Positions 49,660-61,770 of a stretch of 64,000 bases of DNA are shown here, one piece after another. Numbering within the stretch: the stretch's first letter is position 1; each line of letters opens with the position of its first letter. The notes under the pieces are model-generated. The model was not told where the DNA came from. It ran no database searches and saw only the letters and a program-made list of their open reading frames with translations. The stretch spans positions 3,711,525 through 3,775,524 of the forward strand of contig NC_037593.1 of assembly GCF_003073045.1 (NCBI RefSeq), written 5' to 3'. Source of the stretch: Pomacea canaliculata (taxonomy: Eukaryota > Mollusca > Gastropoda > Architaenioglossa > Ampullariidae). The translations under genes were made by a program, and so were the position numbers.

Positions 49660-49749
49660 ATCGCGTCAGTGGAAAGTCTCGCGTTAGTGGAAAACATCGC
49701 GTTAGTGGAAAGTCTCGCGTTAGTGGAGAATATCACTTTCATGGAAGGT
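49660..49749. repeat. 18-bp tandem repeat, five units
   Basis: The unit TCGCGTTAGTGGAAAGTC is repeated five times without length change (90 bases), the last copy being most diverged. On the minus strand it is open and would encode repeats like STNARL/STNAMF. Confidence 0.8.
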
Positions 49750-50863
49750 ATGGCGATGGGACAAAGACACACTCGCTAAATGTCAGCTGGCGATGTCGTA
49801 TTTTCTCTGACATGTAAAATAGAAATCATCTGGTGAAATAACCGATTTTTGCAACGGTAGCTGGCATTTAGAGTAGATACGATCTGGCGTTGAGTATGTG
49901 TGTGTAAACTGTCTCCAATTATTCAAGGCTAATTGTTACTGACATGTTTTTTCCAGAGCAAGAACAGAGCCTCACATTCAGCTATGCACGTGAGGATAAC
50001 GAGAATCTCGCCTCCAACTGTGGAAGAAAGCCCGCAGACATTTCTGGTCCAGCACAGCCGTGACCTCTGACCCTTAGGGGGAAAACGATCTGACTAAAGG
50101 TTTTGACGGAAGGGGAGTACATATGGCAGAGGCAGCATGCAAGTGCTGGGACGAAGTGCTGGATAAGTAACTGTGAGACTCATCCATCGGACACAATACG
50201 GGTACACTGACGAGGGCAAAGAGCTCCAGGCGCCGTTAACCCCATCTTCCTCGCTTCCTGTGTCAAAGGTCAGTTACTGGCTACACGTCTTGTTACCCAA
50301 CTCGCCACGTTTCTTACTGCTTTTACAGTTTATTGGATGAAACTTTTGTTGAAATCTTCTGGGCCACAGTGAAATGTTTGCACAATATTTCTCTCTCTCT
50401 TATCCACACACACACAATACTCGCACCAGTCCACATACTTTCATACAAACGCACCTATCCAGCAATAATAATAAGTATTTAATAATATAATAATTTAACA
50501 TATTATTTAATACAAATATGGAATTCCTTCAGTGAAAGGACTTACAAAGTTTCGACACTCGTACTAGCGCACGTACAAATTGTATGCACACATTCGTAGA
50601 CACGAACACACACACCTGTTTATTGTCTGGCAGCTTATTAAATTGACTCAGCAGTGAGTATCTTCCTCGGGCATTTTGTGAGCACGCCTCCATCCTGACA
50701 ATAGGTTTTCCTGGCAGCAACAAGATACAATCATTGGTGCAAGCTGTGGAGGTTTGACTGTAGAAGGGGTGGTAGTGGAAGTGGTGGCAAGAAACCCGTC
50801 ATTTACAGTGAGGCTGGACACCAGCCTCGTGTTTGTCGTGGGTTGCAAGTAGGTCTGCAACAG

Positions 50864-50992
50864 AAGGGAAGATTCACTTTCCAGGGAGAACAAACAAACA
50901 AACCAAAACGATCACCCAGCGGCGCGCGACCTCGTTGTCGAGAACAATGGAGGCAGCAACGTCACTGCGTCTGGAACAAAGGCAAAACGTCG
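50864..50992 (+). CDS. candidate internal exon, hydrophilic
   Basis: An acceptor CTGCAACAG and donor GTGAGC bound 129 bases that are open in all three plus frames. The most natural reading is REDSLSRENKQTNQNDHPAA then RDLVVENNGGSNVTASG, an Asn-rich polar linker with one NVT glycosylation site. Its gene is unknown. Confidence 0.25.
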
Positions 50993-50999
50993 GTGAGCC

Positions 51000-52860
51000 C
51001 TCGAAAAGCCTCTCCTGGAGGCAGGAAAGTGACCAAGCTTGTTCACACTTGTTCAGACTTGTTCATGTTTGTTTGTTTTGAATGTACTACACCCCTCCGA
51101 GAGTCCTCGGTGTCTCCCTGGTTTTCGGGAGGCGCGGTTAAGTGGATCGTCAGGAGGATCGACCAACAGTCGCGATGTGTGAACAGAGGAACAAGGGGAT
51201 GCAAGGCAGGGAACATGCTGTCTGCATCATTACTGAAACTAGGGAAAATGGACAAGAGAGAGAGAGATGCATGGGATGCTGCTTGCTATGAAAATCACGA
51301 AAAGTATCTGTGACTGAATGCTGCTGGTAGAGACATGGTGGGGTGGTATATATATATTTACGGACTGCCTGCAGACGAATATTTTCCACGCTATCTTTGG
51401 GGACTATTATTATGATGTGGATTTGGAAATGTCGATTTTCAGAAAACAAATGGCAGCGAAGTGCAATGTCCTCAACCAGTGGACACATTTATTTTGACAC
51501 CCGAAGTTGATGTATATACAGTGAGTTGAATGTGAAGATTCATACAAAGTGTGATTACAAGGCTTTTGTGTGCTCAGAGCTACATGACATGCAGAATGAG
51601 CTGACAGATATTTATTGACATTTTTCCTCGCATATTGTGCTGATATTTTGAGACGAATGTCATAGACTTATGATGTAGGTTTCGATGATGAAGAAAGCAA
51701 CAAATAAATGAGGTATCACAGACCCAGACACAGTCGCAGACTCACAGTCACAGCCAAAGAAAATTTCCAAGAATATCTTGAGAACAGGTCACGTGGACAT
51801 GACACCGGAAAATGCTGATGTCGGAATGCTGGTTGCAATCAACACCAAGATTCTCCGTCAACACCTGTGAGTCTCTAGTCCGTGAACTTCACAGATCCTC
51901 TAACTCTCGTACTGTCCACCATCGATGGTCGTGGACGCAGGACATACTTGCTGAACATTTTCCAGTGATCTGCTGCCTGAAGGCCTTAAAGAACTTGAAC
52001 CACTGTGAATTAATTCGCGGCCATCTTTGAAGCATCGGTACCACAATTTTATGTGGATTTGGCACGTTGAACCATCTTGGAAGGTACTCGTAATTATTCA
52101 GGTAGCATTCATGGACGAATGTCAGAGACTGAAGAAAATCTTAAAGCAGATTCGCTGATTTACTCACTGGATCACTGTGAACGGTCTCACAGTGAACATC
52201 CTCACTTAACAGCAGCTCACAATAGTCCGAAAGGAGAATTAGTGTTCACGCATGCGCAGTCAGGCCTCGTGTGTCAAGGGTCACACCACTGATGCTCGCG
52301 ATAGTCAATATCGCTGGATACCTTCTGGGAAGACATTGGATGGGAGCAAATGTATATCAAAGACAATATTGTCAGATTTCAATGTGTGTGTGTGTGTGGA
52401 TGCGTGCATGCTGTAGCAAGAGTGGACTCTTATCACCACCCCCACCTACTTATTGCCGCGCAACATCTGTAAATTTCCTTTGATGTTCTAAATATTTCTG
52501 TAAGATTTTCTTTCTTGCCCTTTTCTGTAATCCCAAACACACACACATATATGCGCACACACATTTCACCCAACCAATCCCACTTAGAGTGACGTCACGG
52601 ATGTTCAGCGACCTCTCAAATCACTGTGTGTGTGCGGTGGCCCTATAACCTTTCACCGTCTGTTTTGTAAGTTTGGCTTCCCCACAACAAAACAGCAACA
52701 ACAACATTACCATCCCACTCTTAGCGTCTCAACGATTGGTGACTGAGATGTCGCTGCCGAACTCTCATCTCTCGACCAAAATCTCATATACCCGCCGCGC
52801 CCTCTAGCGGGCCAGAGAACTAAGTGCTTGCTCGGATGCAACTATCGACGTCGTCCTCAA
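51000..52860. other. no supported gene
   Basis: Contains (TA)n at 51349, GT-rich runs at 52383 and CA runs at 52538. Open frames exist but have no splice or domain support. Confidence 0.3.
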
Positions 52861-52873
52861 GCTGGTCATCGTC

Positions 52874-52984
52874 ATGGAGGATGACAGTCGATCGTCGTGT
52901 CATTGTTGCTGTCTGGCTCCGTATGATGAAAGTTTGAAATCTGCAGAGTCACTGTTGTGGGACAAGAATTGGTTTCCAAAATAA
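52874..52984 (+). CDS. candidate 36-aa microprotein
   Basis: ATG in a good context (CGTCATGG) opens MEDDSRSSCHCCCLAPYDES, then LKSAESLLWDKNWFPK, stop. It has an acidic start, a CxCCC cluster that could be palmitoylated, and a polar end. The stop codon overlaps an AATAAA hexamer at 52980-52985. It may instead be a first exon, or chance. Confidence 0.2.
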   Translation: MEDDSRSSCHCCCLAPYDESLKSAESLLWDKNWFPK

Positions 52985-53614
52985 AGAAAAGGTTTGTCAC
53001 ACCTGGTGACGCTCGACATTTTGTGTACCTGACTGATGCTATTTTAGGCGAGGGCTGATGTTGATATTTGACCCTCTGTCGAGACTTCCTGAGCATAACG
53101 AAAGAGGTTTTTTCTCGAAGTCATTACCTTATAACCGGTTTTGTCTGTGACACAAATTTCTCACATTTCTTTTTGTGTTGTTTTTTGTTTCTAATTGTTT
53201 TCCTGTTTGTCTGCTGTTGCCCTATGTCCTTTTTTTCCTTTTTATTTAGGCTGATATGTACTTTACGGAGGCTTTACATCGCCATGTTCGTTATGTTACC
53301 ATGTTGTTTACGTCTGTCCTCTTTGCTAGGCAACTGTGTTGTTTGCGCTGCCAGTGGCTACAATAAGGATAACAGAGAACACTTTGTTACCTTCTGTAAG
53401 TAGAGGGTTAGGACAATTCACCAATAAAAGTAATCTTTCGTAGGTGGACATTTTAGAAACAGAGAAAACCCAAGGTTCCGAATTTTATATTTATGATTTA
53501 CAGACTATCCTCTCCTTTTATGTTTCTTCACATTCTCTTAGAATTACAGCTTTTATCTTTAGAAGTTTTTTGCTATTTCTGTCGGCTCTTCGGTATCTTT
53601 GTCGGTTCTTTGGT

Positions 53615-53615
53615 A

Positions 53616-53664
<49 letters not shown>

Positions 53665-53709
53665 GTTGTTGTTGTTGTCGTCGTCGTCGTCGTTATTATT
53701 GTTGTTGTT
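53615..53709. repeat. (ATT)n/(GTT)n/(GTC)n compound microsatellite
   Basis: Perfect TTA units run into GTT, GTC and back to TTA/GTT. The homopolymeric Tyr, Ile and Leu frames here are artefacts. Confidence 0.9.
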
Positions 53710-54463
53710 TCCATCACTTTACACTATCAAATTTTGTTTTCAAATATCGAAGGAACCTGTAGTCCTTCTTATGAAAAATTTTCAACCTTCGATTTCTACT
53801 GAAAACTAAAGCACATGTAATTGATATTCAATTCTTGGTCTAGTGCTGTGTCACTGAAGCACTTTAAGTACTATGATTAGCTTACTCAAGTTATACAAAT
53901 TAATTTCTTCACTACAAGAAAATAACAGGGTGGCCAAAACGATTTATTTCTGTGCCGAAATGACAAGCTGACACTGCTCGTGACTCAGGTCGACTTCTGT
54001 CGAACTGTCGAAGTGACTGCCAAACCTGAGCACCATCTGAATCATTACAGCCGCCGTTACCTCAGAATGAAGTGCAGTCACTCTTGAAGCAGATCGCGTG
54101 ATGTTATTATTTCCCTTCGATTTTCCTCTTATTCTTTCCTATTTCGGTCCCTACCTGTCCTTTTCAGGCCGCGCAGTCTGCAAGTTGCACTTTAGTCCTG
54201 TCTGTCTCCAAACGGTTAGTTAGAATAAAGTCTTCGAAATGTACATCCTCAACATGTTACAGCACCACCTGACTGACCGACCGACTGACTCACTCACTGA
54301 CGCACTTACTCACTCAATGATACTGACTCAATTATCGTTCTTCTTAGCCAATTATTTTAAGGTTCTTAAAATTTAAACTTTGTTTTTTGCAAGTAGTGAC
54401 TTATGGGAAAATTTTCATTTCTCCAGTTTTGCCGACCATTTCTGAGAATCGTTAAGTCCTCTT

Positions 54464-54605
54464 GAACAAACAAACAAGCAAACAAACAAACGAGCAAACA
54501 AACAAGCAAGCAAACAAGTAAACAAGCAAAAAAACAAAAACAAACGAGCAAACAAACAAGTAAACAAGCAAACAAACGAGCAAACAAACAAGCAAACAAA
54601 CAACA
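54464..54605. repeat. AAACAAGC-type low-complexity repeat
   Basis: Near-continuous AAACAAAC/AAGCAAAC/GAGCAAAC units. Cys/Leu/Val-rich minus-strand frames are artefacts. Confidence 0.85.
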
Positions 54606-55698
54606 AAAATCTCAGTTCTTATCGCTGTCGTATTTTTCGCGGCGCCAGTGACGTAATCAATAAATGACCAGTGAAAAGCAGCTGCGGTACTTGAACCGTG
54701 ACGACCCTCTGCTGGCACAAGGAAGTCAGGAAAGTGTGGAGAGATCGAAGGAAAAGTCTCGCAACAACCAGGCTTTTTTTCTTTTTTCAAGTGTGTGCGC
54801 ATTCATGCCGAAAGCTGTTGAATGTTCGGGCAACTACATTAACATCTCATAATAATTATGACAAAAAATGGACACGCAAAATATTTATAAAAATCGGTCT
54901 CTGGTTGAAAAAAATGATCATGAATAGATAGGATAAACGTAGAGCTATGACAGCCACAGACATCTGTGTCGCCATCAGAGTGGATGGTCAAACTATCCAT
55001 TTGTTTCTCTATTCAAAATTAAATCTGATTAGGTTAGAATAAACAAATTAAAAAATCATATATATTTATACCTTGATTTAATTTATATTCTTTATTAAAT
55101 TCAGTATTTCCAGTATTGTCTTGTAATGAACGACGAATTAATATTCTGTAATGAATGTGTTGCATCTTGCTCCAAAGAATCCATTTTCGTTTGAACAAGC
55201 TCATTGTTGATCTGTCCAACATCAACTCAAAATGTAAACATGCACACTGTTTCCTTAAACATTCTATGGAATTTTAAAAAGTGTAATTTCCCTTTACAAT
55301 GACATTAACTTGAGACATTGTGTATGAGTATACCCCGAATGGCCGTGGGTGTCTGCGTTACCCAGCGCTCAGCACCTTGACCACCTGCTGTCAACTGGTT
55401 TAGGTTAATGTTTGTGGGAAATGTCAAGCAATCAGAACACCATATTCTCAATCAAAACTTCATATAGGGACAGATATTTGATAAAAAGGTTAACTGCCCT
55501 CCAGTATGGAGTTTAGCTAAATTCTAAAATGTTCAAAATAAAGTCGAATTAGAGATTGTCTTGTAAAAGATCGTTTTAAAGAATGATGTATTTTTTACAG
55601 CCAAAAAACGTTTTCCTTATGTTTGACCGGTCGTAGAAATGTCTAGAATATGCTAGAATTGTGATAAATCAAAAATAGAATAATTTTATTTCCTATTA

Positions 55699-55834
55699 TC
55701 AACACTTCCTTTTGATTGCATCCAGCCAGCAAGCCACCTGCTTCTGTTCCCCACTTTTTCTCCACTTCTCACCCAGTTCTCTCTCCATGTCATACACTGT
55801 TTGCCTGCTTAACAGCGGATTTGTCCATGTCCTT
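55699..55834 (-). CDS. candidate terminal exon, unknown gene
   Basis: On the minus strand the acceptor CCTGCATGCAG opens RTWTNPLLSRQTVYDMEREL followed by GEKWRKSGEQKQVACWLDAI and KRKC-stop. It is charged, helical and protein-like. No upstream exon was found and no family is recognised. Confidence 0.3.
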
Positions 55835-56411
55835 CTGCATGCAGGAAGCAGCTGTGTGCGCAGCATTTTATGCGCAAGCACGAGGCTCTTACGTCACGAG
55901 CACTTCCTTTGAAAACATGGCTTTGTCCCTTTTCTTTTTTCGTTTTTTCTGTGGCGCTCGGAACCGATCCCAGGAGACGTCTGCCGATGGAAATTGCTCT
56001 GATGTGCGTATGAACGCGGAATGACAGGAGAGATCGATGTTAAACACTGGAAACCCTGTTCTGACAAATGATTTTTAGATTAGTTACAAAGGACTCGATT
56101 GGCTATCTGGAAGTGTTCATCTTGATTTTGCTGATAATGAGCTTACAGTCGTAGTACTAGATAAACAGTTCGCTGCTTCAAATACAGGTTTGGACGCATT
56201 TGAAAAAAAAATTAAATGAATTAATTTATTAATAAAATGCGGAAAATGATTGCAGAAGGAAAAATCCATTTAACTAGTCTTTGTCTACATTAAATTCGAG
56301 GCTATATTGAATAGGTGTTTGCTCAACTTCTTAATACCTTAATAAAGCAGACCTTTACTTAAGCACCAAAATAGTGCAAAATTCATTTGCTTCCCTAATT
56401 ATTTGTTTTTG

Positions 56412-56420
56412 TTGTGTGTG

Positions 56421-56477
<57 letters not shown>

Positions 56478-56478
56478 G
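56412..56478. repeat. (GT)n microsatellite
   Basis: A nearly perfect GT repeat of about 65 bases followed by T-rich sequence. Confidence 0.9.
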
Positions 56479-56595
56479 TGTTTTGGTTTTTTTTTTCGCT
56501 TTATAGAGATTTGTGCTTGTCAGATTTCCTGAGATAAGGACACTAGGTGTTTTATCTGTCTTTTATGGTATTCCAGAGTTTCTTTGTTTTCCTTT

Positions 56596-56740
56596 TCCAT
56601 GCGCACCGGTTAGCGCTTGTCACCAATACAGTGAGGGTTAGTTGTCCTGGGTTCACTCCTCGTCTTGGGGGCGCTTTCTCTGAATGTGGTATCTGGTTAG
56701 GTAGAGGTAGAGGGCCGGCTGCTTGGCAGTAACATAATGA
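56596..56740 (+). repeat. tRNA-derived SINE
   Basis: The A-box region CACCGGTTAGCGCTTGTCAC (56604-56623) is followed 30 bases on by the B-box GGGTTCACTCC (56649-56659), the spacing of a pol III tRNA promoter. The arms no longer form a tRNA and a non-tRNA body (GGCCGGCTGCTTGGCAG) follows, so it is a SINE rather than a tRNA gene. Confidence 0.6.
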
Positions 56741-58297
56741 CTCATTGCTGGTTCAAACTCTCAACTCTTCCATGGTCCATGAGCCCACAGTTCCGTGTAG
56801 TGTTTGTCTGTCCCAGTGGAGGGCAGAGTTCCAGGACATTCTAGAGGTCTGTAAGACCGTCTCGCACGAGCAGTTTCGTTGTGTGACAACCTCAGGCAGT
56901 ACATTTGTACACAGGCGGAAGATGATAGTTTGGCCTTTGTTTCAAGAATAGAAACAGTTTTTTTAAGTTGTTTAAGAGATGATGGACAGTTTACGAGTTG
57001 TTGAGGCCATGACGTCACGTGTTGTGTCTTCAGCACGTCTGAAGTTTTCGATTGGCCCATTTGACATTTGGGGCGCAGGTGGGTTGGTTGTGGTAGTGGG
57101 GAAGGAGAGAATCAGCCACCCTTCCTCGATAGCGCACCTTGCAGGTAAAAGTTCGTCGATATACGTCACGTGACATCAGGCAGTCCCTCTTTGTTGGGAT
57201 GTTTCAAAATGGTAAGCGTTGTCGGTTGTAACAGAAGGCCAATTTTATTTTCCCAAAGAGGATTTCTCAATTCTATAAACATATTTGGAAGGGTACAAAG
57301 GCCTTTCTGTCCGTCTTTAGTTCTAACCTTACATTTTTCTGGCTTTCCTTTTTTATGAATTCCTCAACCCATGATCTGCAATCCAACCTTCCCTTCCACA
57401 TTTCTTTCTCTCGCACATAACTGCTTCCTATTAGTTATCTAGCAATTTGTTTATTTATAGAAAATCTAGAGCCAAAAATCCAAAAAATGAACTGGCAGTC
57501 ATTTACATTGTTATCAAGAAAGAATTTGTCTTTATACAAATTTGTTCTTGTAAATTCGAAGAAGTCTAGAGAGGTGTAAATTATGAATCATTCGAACAAC
57601 TCTTTATCACAGCTGAAGCTTCTGGTGATAATTACTTCGGAATAGCTGCAATAATACAAAACTGAAGTGTTTTTCGGTGAATTCTTACTTGGAATAAAAT
57701 TGCTTGTTTTCAGAAATGTTGTGTTAGAAAAGCGAACATTGTTCATTTCGCAAATGTAACATAGAAACGAACGATTAGAACTTTTTTGTACCAAAACTCT
57801 TGGGTGTTTGGCAGCTCTTAGCTCTACCCTGTGTAAGCTGGGTAGATATGGTTGTTTCTGTCCACAGCGAGTGAGAGAAGCCCCTCGTCTTTAGGTCACG
57901 TGACGTGAGGATGATGTTCTGTAACAACGATATTATTATCACACTTCAGTCTTTCCTTGTCTTCGATATATTTTTTAATATCCCGTTAAATGATAATCTG
58001 CCAGACTGCGTCTTCCATTAAAAAGGTGAAAGTGTTCCCGAAATAAAAATATTTATCTTTGGTGTAAAAGGTTATTGGCTGTCTGAAAAGGTGCACGTGT
58101 TTGTCAACTTTTGTATTTTCATTAGATATAACAACTAGATGAGTAGCAATGAAATGCGCACTCACAGCCCAAAAAATACTTGGCATCTATGGGTTCAAGT
58201 TATTGTACTAGCTTTACGATTAATTAATTAATCAGTTAATTAATTAGCCTCTCAGACATAAGGAAACATAAAATGAAGTCCCTCTATAAATGTTTTT

Positions 58298-58684
58298 TTA
58301 AAAAAGAAGTAAGAAGTTTTCTCTGTTGTTGTTTGTTGTTGTTGTTGTTGTTGTTCGCTTTGGATAAAGTTCCGTCTCTTTCCGATATTTTGGAAGGACA
58401 TGGGCATCCTCCGCTACTAGCCTTGTATGCTCCCCATTAAGCTGGTTGGAAGTTTTTTGCAAATTGCTGCTCGATTTCGCCCGCTGTCCTTTGAAGATGT
58501 CAACGGCTTCTTTCACTCCATTGAAGCGGTCGTTGTGGTGGCCAGCAATGGCGCCAGGCCAGCAAGTACCGACATTTTGTTGCAGGTGACTACATGCTTC
58601 AAGTGCTTCAGCTCTGAGGGCTGAATACCTGCAACATCTAAGAGAAAGTCTGAAACAGGTTGTGAAGGTCGCTAACGGGGTCAA
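58298..58684 (-). CDS. uncharacterised open frame, possible exon
   Basis: A 128-codon minus-strand frame. From the possible acceptor GATGTTGCAG (about 58630) it reads YSALRAEALEACSHLQQNVG, later FNGVKEAVDIFKGQRAKSSS and LVAEDAHVLPKYRKETELYP. It ends in a Thr/Asn run made by a (TTG)n microsatellite (58325-58355). Charged, helical and protein-like composition is the only support. Confidence 0.28.
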   Translation of the reverse strand: MTPLATFTTCFRLSLRCCRYSALRAEALEACSHLQQNVGTCWPGAIAGHHNDRFNGVKEAVDIFKGQRAKSSSNLQKTSNQLNGEHTRLVAEDAHVLPKYRKETELYPKRTTTTTTTNNNRENFLLLF

Positions 58685-60382
58685 CAGTCAGAGTCTTTCA
58701 TAAAAACTTATTTGTCTGAACCGAAGATTTCTGTTTGCAAATCATCACAGGTAAAGTTACCTGACTGGTAGAGAGGTGTAAGGTAAGAGGCTGGTGCTAA
58801 AGCGGAAGTAAAGTGAAACTCGAGAGACTGCAAATAATGTCATTGACTGCTGACATTAGTATTAATACAGTGTTTATAGAGGTGGATGTGGTATGTGTAA
58901 ACAAACTTTTATATACAAGCCTCATACTCATGCCCTGACCTTCCCTTTCTTCTCTTTACCTCTCTCTCTCTCTCACTCACACACACACTTCTCCCTTCTC
59001 GTATGTGTACACCAGAATTAGAATTTTCTAAAAAGCAATGTGGAAGCATTAGGAAAGAAGCCGTGTAAGTATGTGTATGTGTGTGTCTGTCTTTCCGTCC
59101 GTCCATCTGTCTGTACTTCGCTTCTGTTCACATTCTGTTCCCTACAGTCTTTCTACTGGGTGGCCGCTTTGAGAGAACGATTTCTCTCCTCCCTTCCTGC
59201 CTCCTCCCTCTCTCCTACAAAATTTCTTTCTTCATTCCGAGACTTCCACGGTGATCCCGTATTTCTCGTATATATAATATATATTCAAATATATATAAAG
59301 AGCGGACTAACATGCACTGATGTGCGTTTTATTCTAACATCGGAATAGTTGGGACTCGCAGGCACACCTGTCTGGGAATGAAAAGAGGGACAGACAACAT
59401 TTTTTTGTAAACAATCTGTCAGCACGTGACTCCGTGGTGCGTGCAGACCACGTGGCCTGACAGCATCGCGTGCACCTCCCAGACAGCCCGAGTTTTTATT
59501 TTTGTCAACCTGGCGCTAATTAAATAGCTCTGATTAAGAGAAGGGGGGAACGGTTGGCGTTAATTATTTGTAGCCTTGTGCAGCGAAGGTGCTCGCACAT
59601 TTGCTTTGATCTATTATTGAGGGTTTTCAAACAGCCGTAGTTTCCTGGCTTGTTTACTGTCACATAGAGATGGTCCGCTGCCACTTTTTTTGTCTTTAGA
59701 CATTTACACGGATCTCTTTTCACTGTTTCTACATGTCTTTCTATCTCCCCCCCTCTCTCTCTCTCCCTACCTTTATCTTCTTCTCTATCTTCAAACATGA
59801 GATGATAAAAATATTGTTTTATTTTTATTCTGAAACAAATGAAAACGAAGAAAAACCGAGTGCACAGTGTCGATCGAAAAGTTTCTGTTATTTTCTTATT
59901 ACGTCTGCAACTTTCAAAATATGAATTCAATGAAAACAGTTTTTTCTGAAAAGTTCTGTAGTTCATTTTGAAATATAAAATATAATATATATATATATAT
60001 ATGAAATATGTATTATATCAGTTTATTTGTTAGGAACAGAAAAAAAAGTGTTCATAGGATGAAATAAACCCTGATCTCCGAATATTTACCGGAGGTTGGA
60101 TAAAGTTATCGGAAGGGGATTATATATGATAGGAAACTGGTTGGTACACCTACCCCAGGAATACAGGGTGTAAGTCACCATTTCTACCCACCTTGGGATA
60201 ATGGGTCTCAGGAATAGAAACTCTGACTACTACATAGTGAACCTAGCAAAGTATGATTATATTCCATTTCATATCAGACAATAAAACGAACATCATATCA
60301 TATGTTTGCGAGTAATTGTGTCAGAATTATTCATTCTCACCTGCTTATGTTTTGTATGTGGACAGACAACTGCCAGAGCACG

Positions 60383-60449
60383 ATGGGAAGTAAGGGAGAG
60401 CATCGAGACGGACAATTCAATGCCCCGACGACAGAGATTCAGTTGCAAG
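60383..60449 (+). CDS. candidate first coding exon
   Basis: ATG at 60383 encodes MGSKGEHRDGQFNAPTTEIQ and two more residues, ending at donor GTGAGG. A possible acceptor (TATGTGGACAG) lies just upstream, allowing a spliced 5' leader. The continuation is not found in the window. Confidence 0.3.
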
Positions 60450-60515
60450 GTGAGGACAAGAAATTAGAGAGTGTCTGAGTTTGCACGTCTGTCTCTTGCT
60501 GAAACCAGGACAAAA

Positions 60516-61020
60516 TACAGTGTTCCCTCGCTACTTCGCGGTTCATATATCGCGGATTCACTACTTCGCGGTTTTTTTTTCAGTGAAGTATCGATGGATA
60601 CTTCCGCGCTGCGAATTATCATTTTACAAAATACCATAGATATTTCAACAGGAAAAAGACGAAAAATGTAGCTATATTTGTATTTCTATTAAAATACCAT
60701 GGTTATTTTGTAGAAAGAAAGAAAGAATTGTGTATGAGAAATCCATTGCTATGCGTAAGCGACGAGCCATGATTGTTATCTCCCATCTCGCAGCCAGTTT
60801 GCATCAGTTTTTTTGTGTTTCTCTGAGTACAGTTATATTTTTTTTCACTAATTTGTTATTGTACTGTATCAATACCATGATTACTATATTACTTTACACT
60901 CACATGATATTGTTTTACATGTATATATTATTATTGCATGTATGTCCCTACTTCGCGGAAATTCGTTTATCGCGGCTGATCATAGCACCGATCCCCCGCG
61001 ATAAACGAGGGAACACTGTA
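60516..61020. mobile_element. pogo/Tigger-type MITE
   Basis: Perfect inverted ends CAGTGTTCCCTCG (60518 onward, and its complement ending at 61018) are flanked by TA on each side, the target duplication of Tc1/mariner/pogo elements. Subterminal CTACTTCGCGG and TATCGCGG motifs recur in inverted form near the right end. The element is about 501 bp, with an AT-rich interior and no transposase, so it is non-autonomous. The conserved CAGTnnTCCCTCG termini point to the pogo/Tigger group. Confidence 0.88.
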
Positions 61021-61371
61021 TTCTTGTATGATCGTTATGGTCATTCATATTGACATCTTATTTTCATTGTAATTTGTCTGAAATTCAACATTCACAAACT
61101 AACGGTTGTCATCTGAAGAAAGTATTGCCTCTATCGTGTAGCCAAAAATGTGAACTAGTTTTATCCAGAGGTATATAAATATCCCACAGCATCAGGTGTC
61201 TCATTTTCAAATCTCATGTCATTTTTCGAAACATCGAGAACATTTATATCTCGGTATGGGGTCAGTACATCTTAGCAAACATGGCCATGAAGCAGCAAAA
61301 CTATGTCCACCTTGTGTAGATATCGAGAGAGCAGTTGATAGAATCAGGTCTGAAATCAAGCAGCCGATCGA

Positions 61372-61770
61372 CATCTTAGCTGACTGCTTTTGTAATTTTG
61401 AAGTTTTTTTTTTTTTCATATCAATTGACCGGTACGATAACTTGATCCCTTTTCTCATCTTAGTTGACTTCTCTAATAGCTAGGGACAATTATTTTCTCA
61501 TCTTAACTGACTGGTATACGAATGTGAAACAGCTCTAATCATCTTAGCTTACAGCACTCAAAACGTAAAACAGTTTTTTCTATCTTAGCTGACTGTTCTG
61601 TAATCTCAGATGACTTTTTTCTCATCTTAGCTAAATGCTCTTGTAGCTTCAAACTTCCTTTTTCTCAACTGAAGCTGACTGCTTTTGTAGCTTGAGACGA
61701 CTATTTTTTTTCATCGTAGCTGACTATTATAATTTTTTTCCAACTTGAGACAACTCTTGTGTCATCTCAT
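61372..61770 (+). repeat. degenerate minisatellite, period about 42 bp
   Basis: The unit CTCATCTTAGCTGACTGCTT, then TTGTAGCTTGAGACGACTAT and a short T run, repeats nine or ten times with 20-35 percent divergence and small length changes. It has no coding content. Confidence 0.8.

Noticed and set aside
50843..51313. 156-codon plus-strand frame
   Set aside because: It runs through a good splice donor at 50993 and has mixed composition with no domain; only the 50864-50992 part is kept as a possible exon.
53444..53809. Open frames with long Leu, Ile or Tyr runs
   Set aside because: Produced by the ATT/GTT/GTC compound microsatellite; all three frames are open for the same reason.
54366..54802. 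Cys/Leu/Val-rich minus-strand frames resembling membrane proteins
   Set aside because: Produced by AAACAAGC low-complexity repeats; all minus frames show the same pattern.
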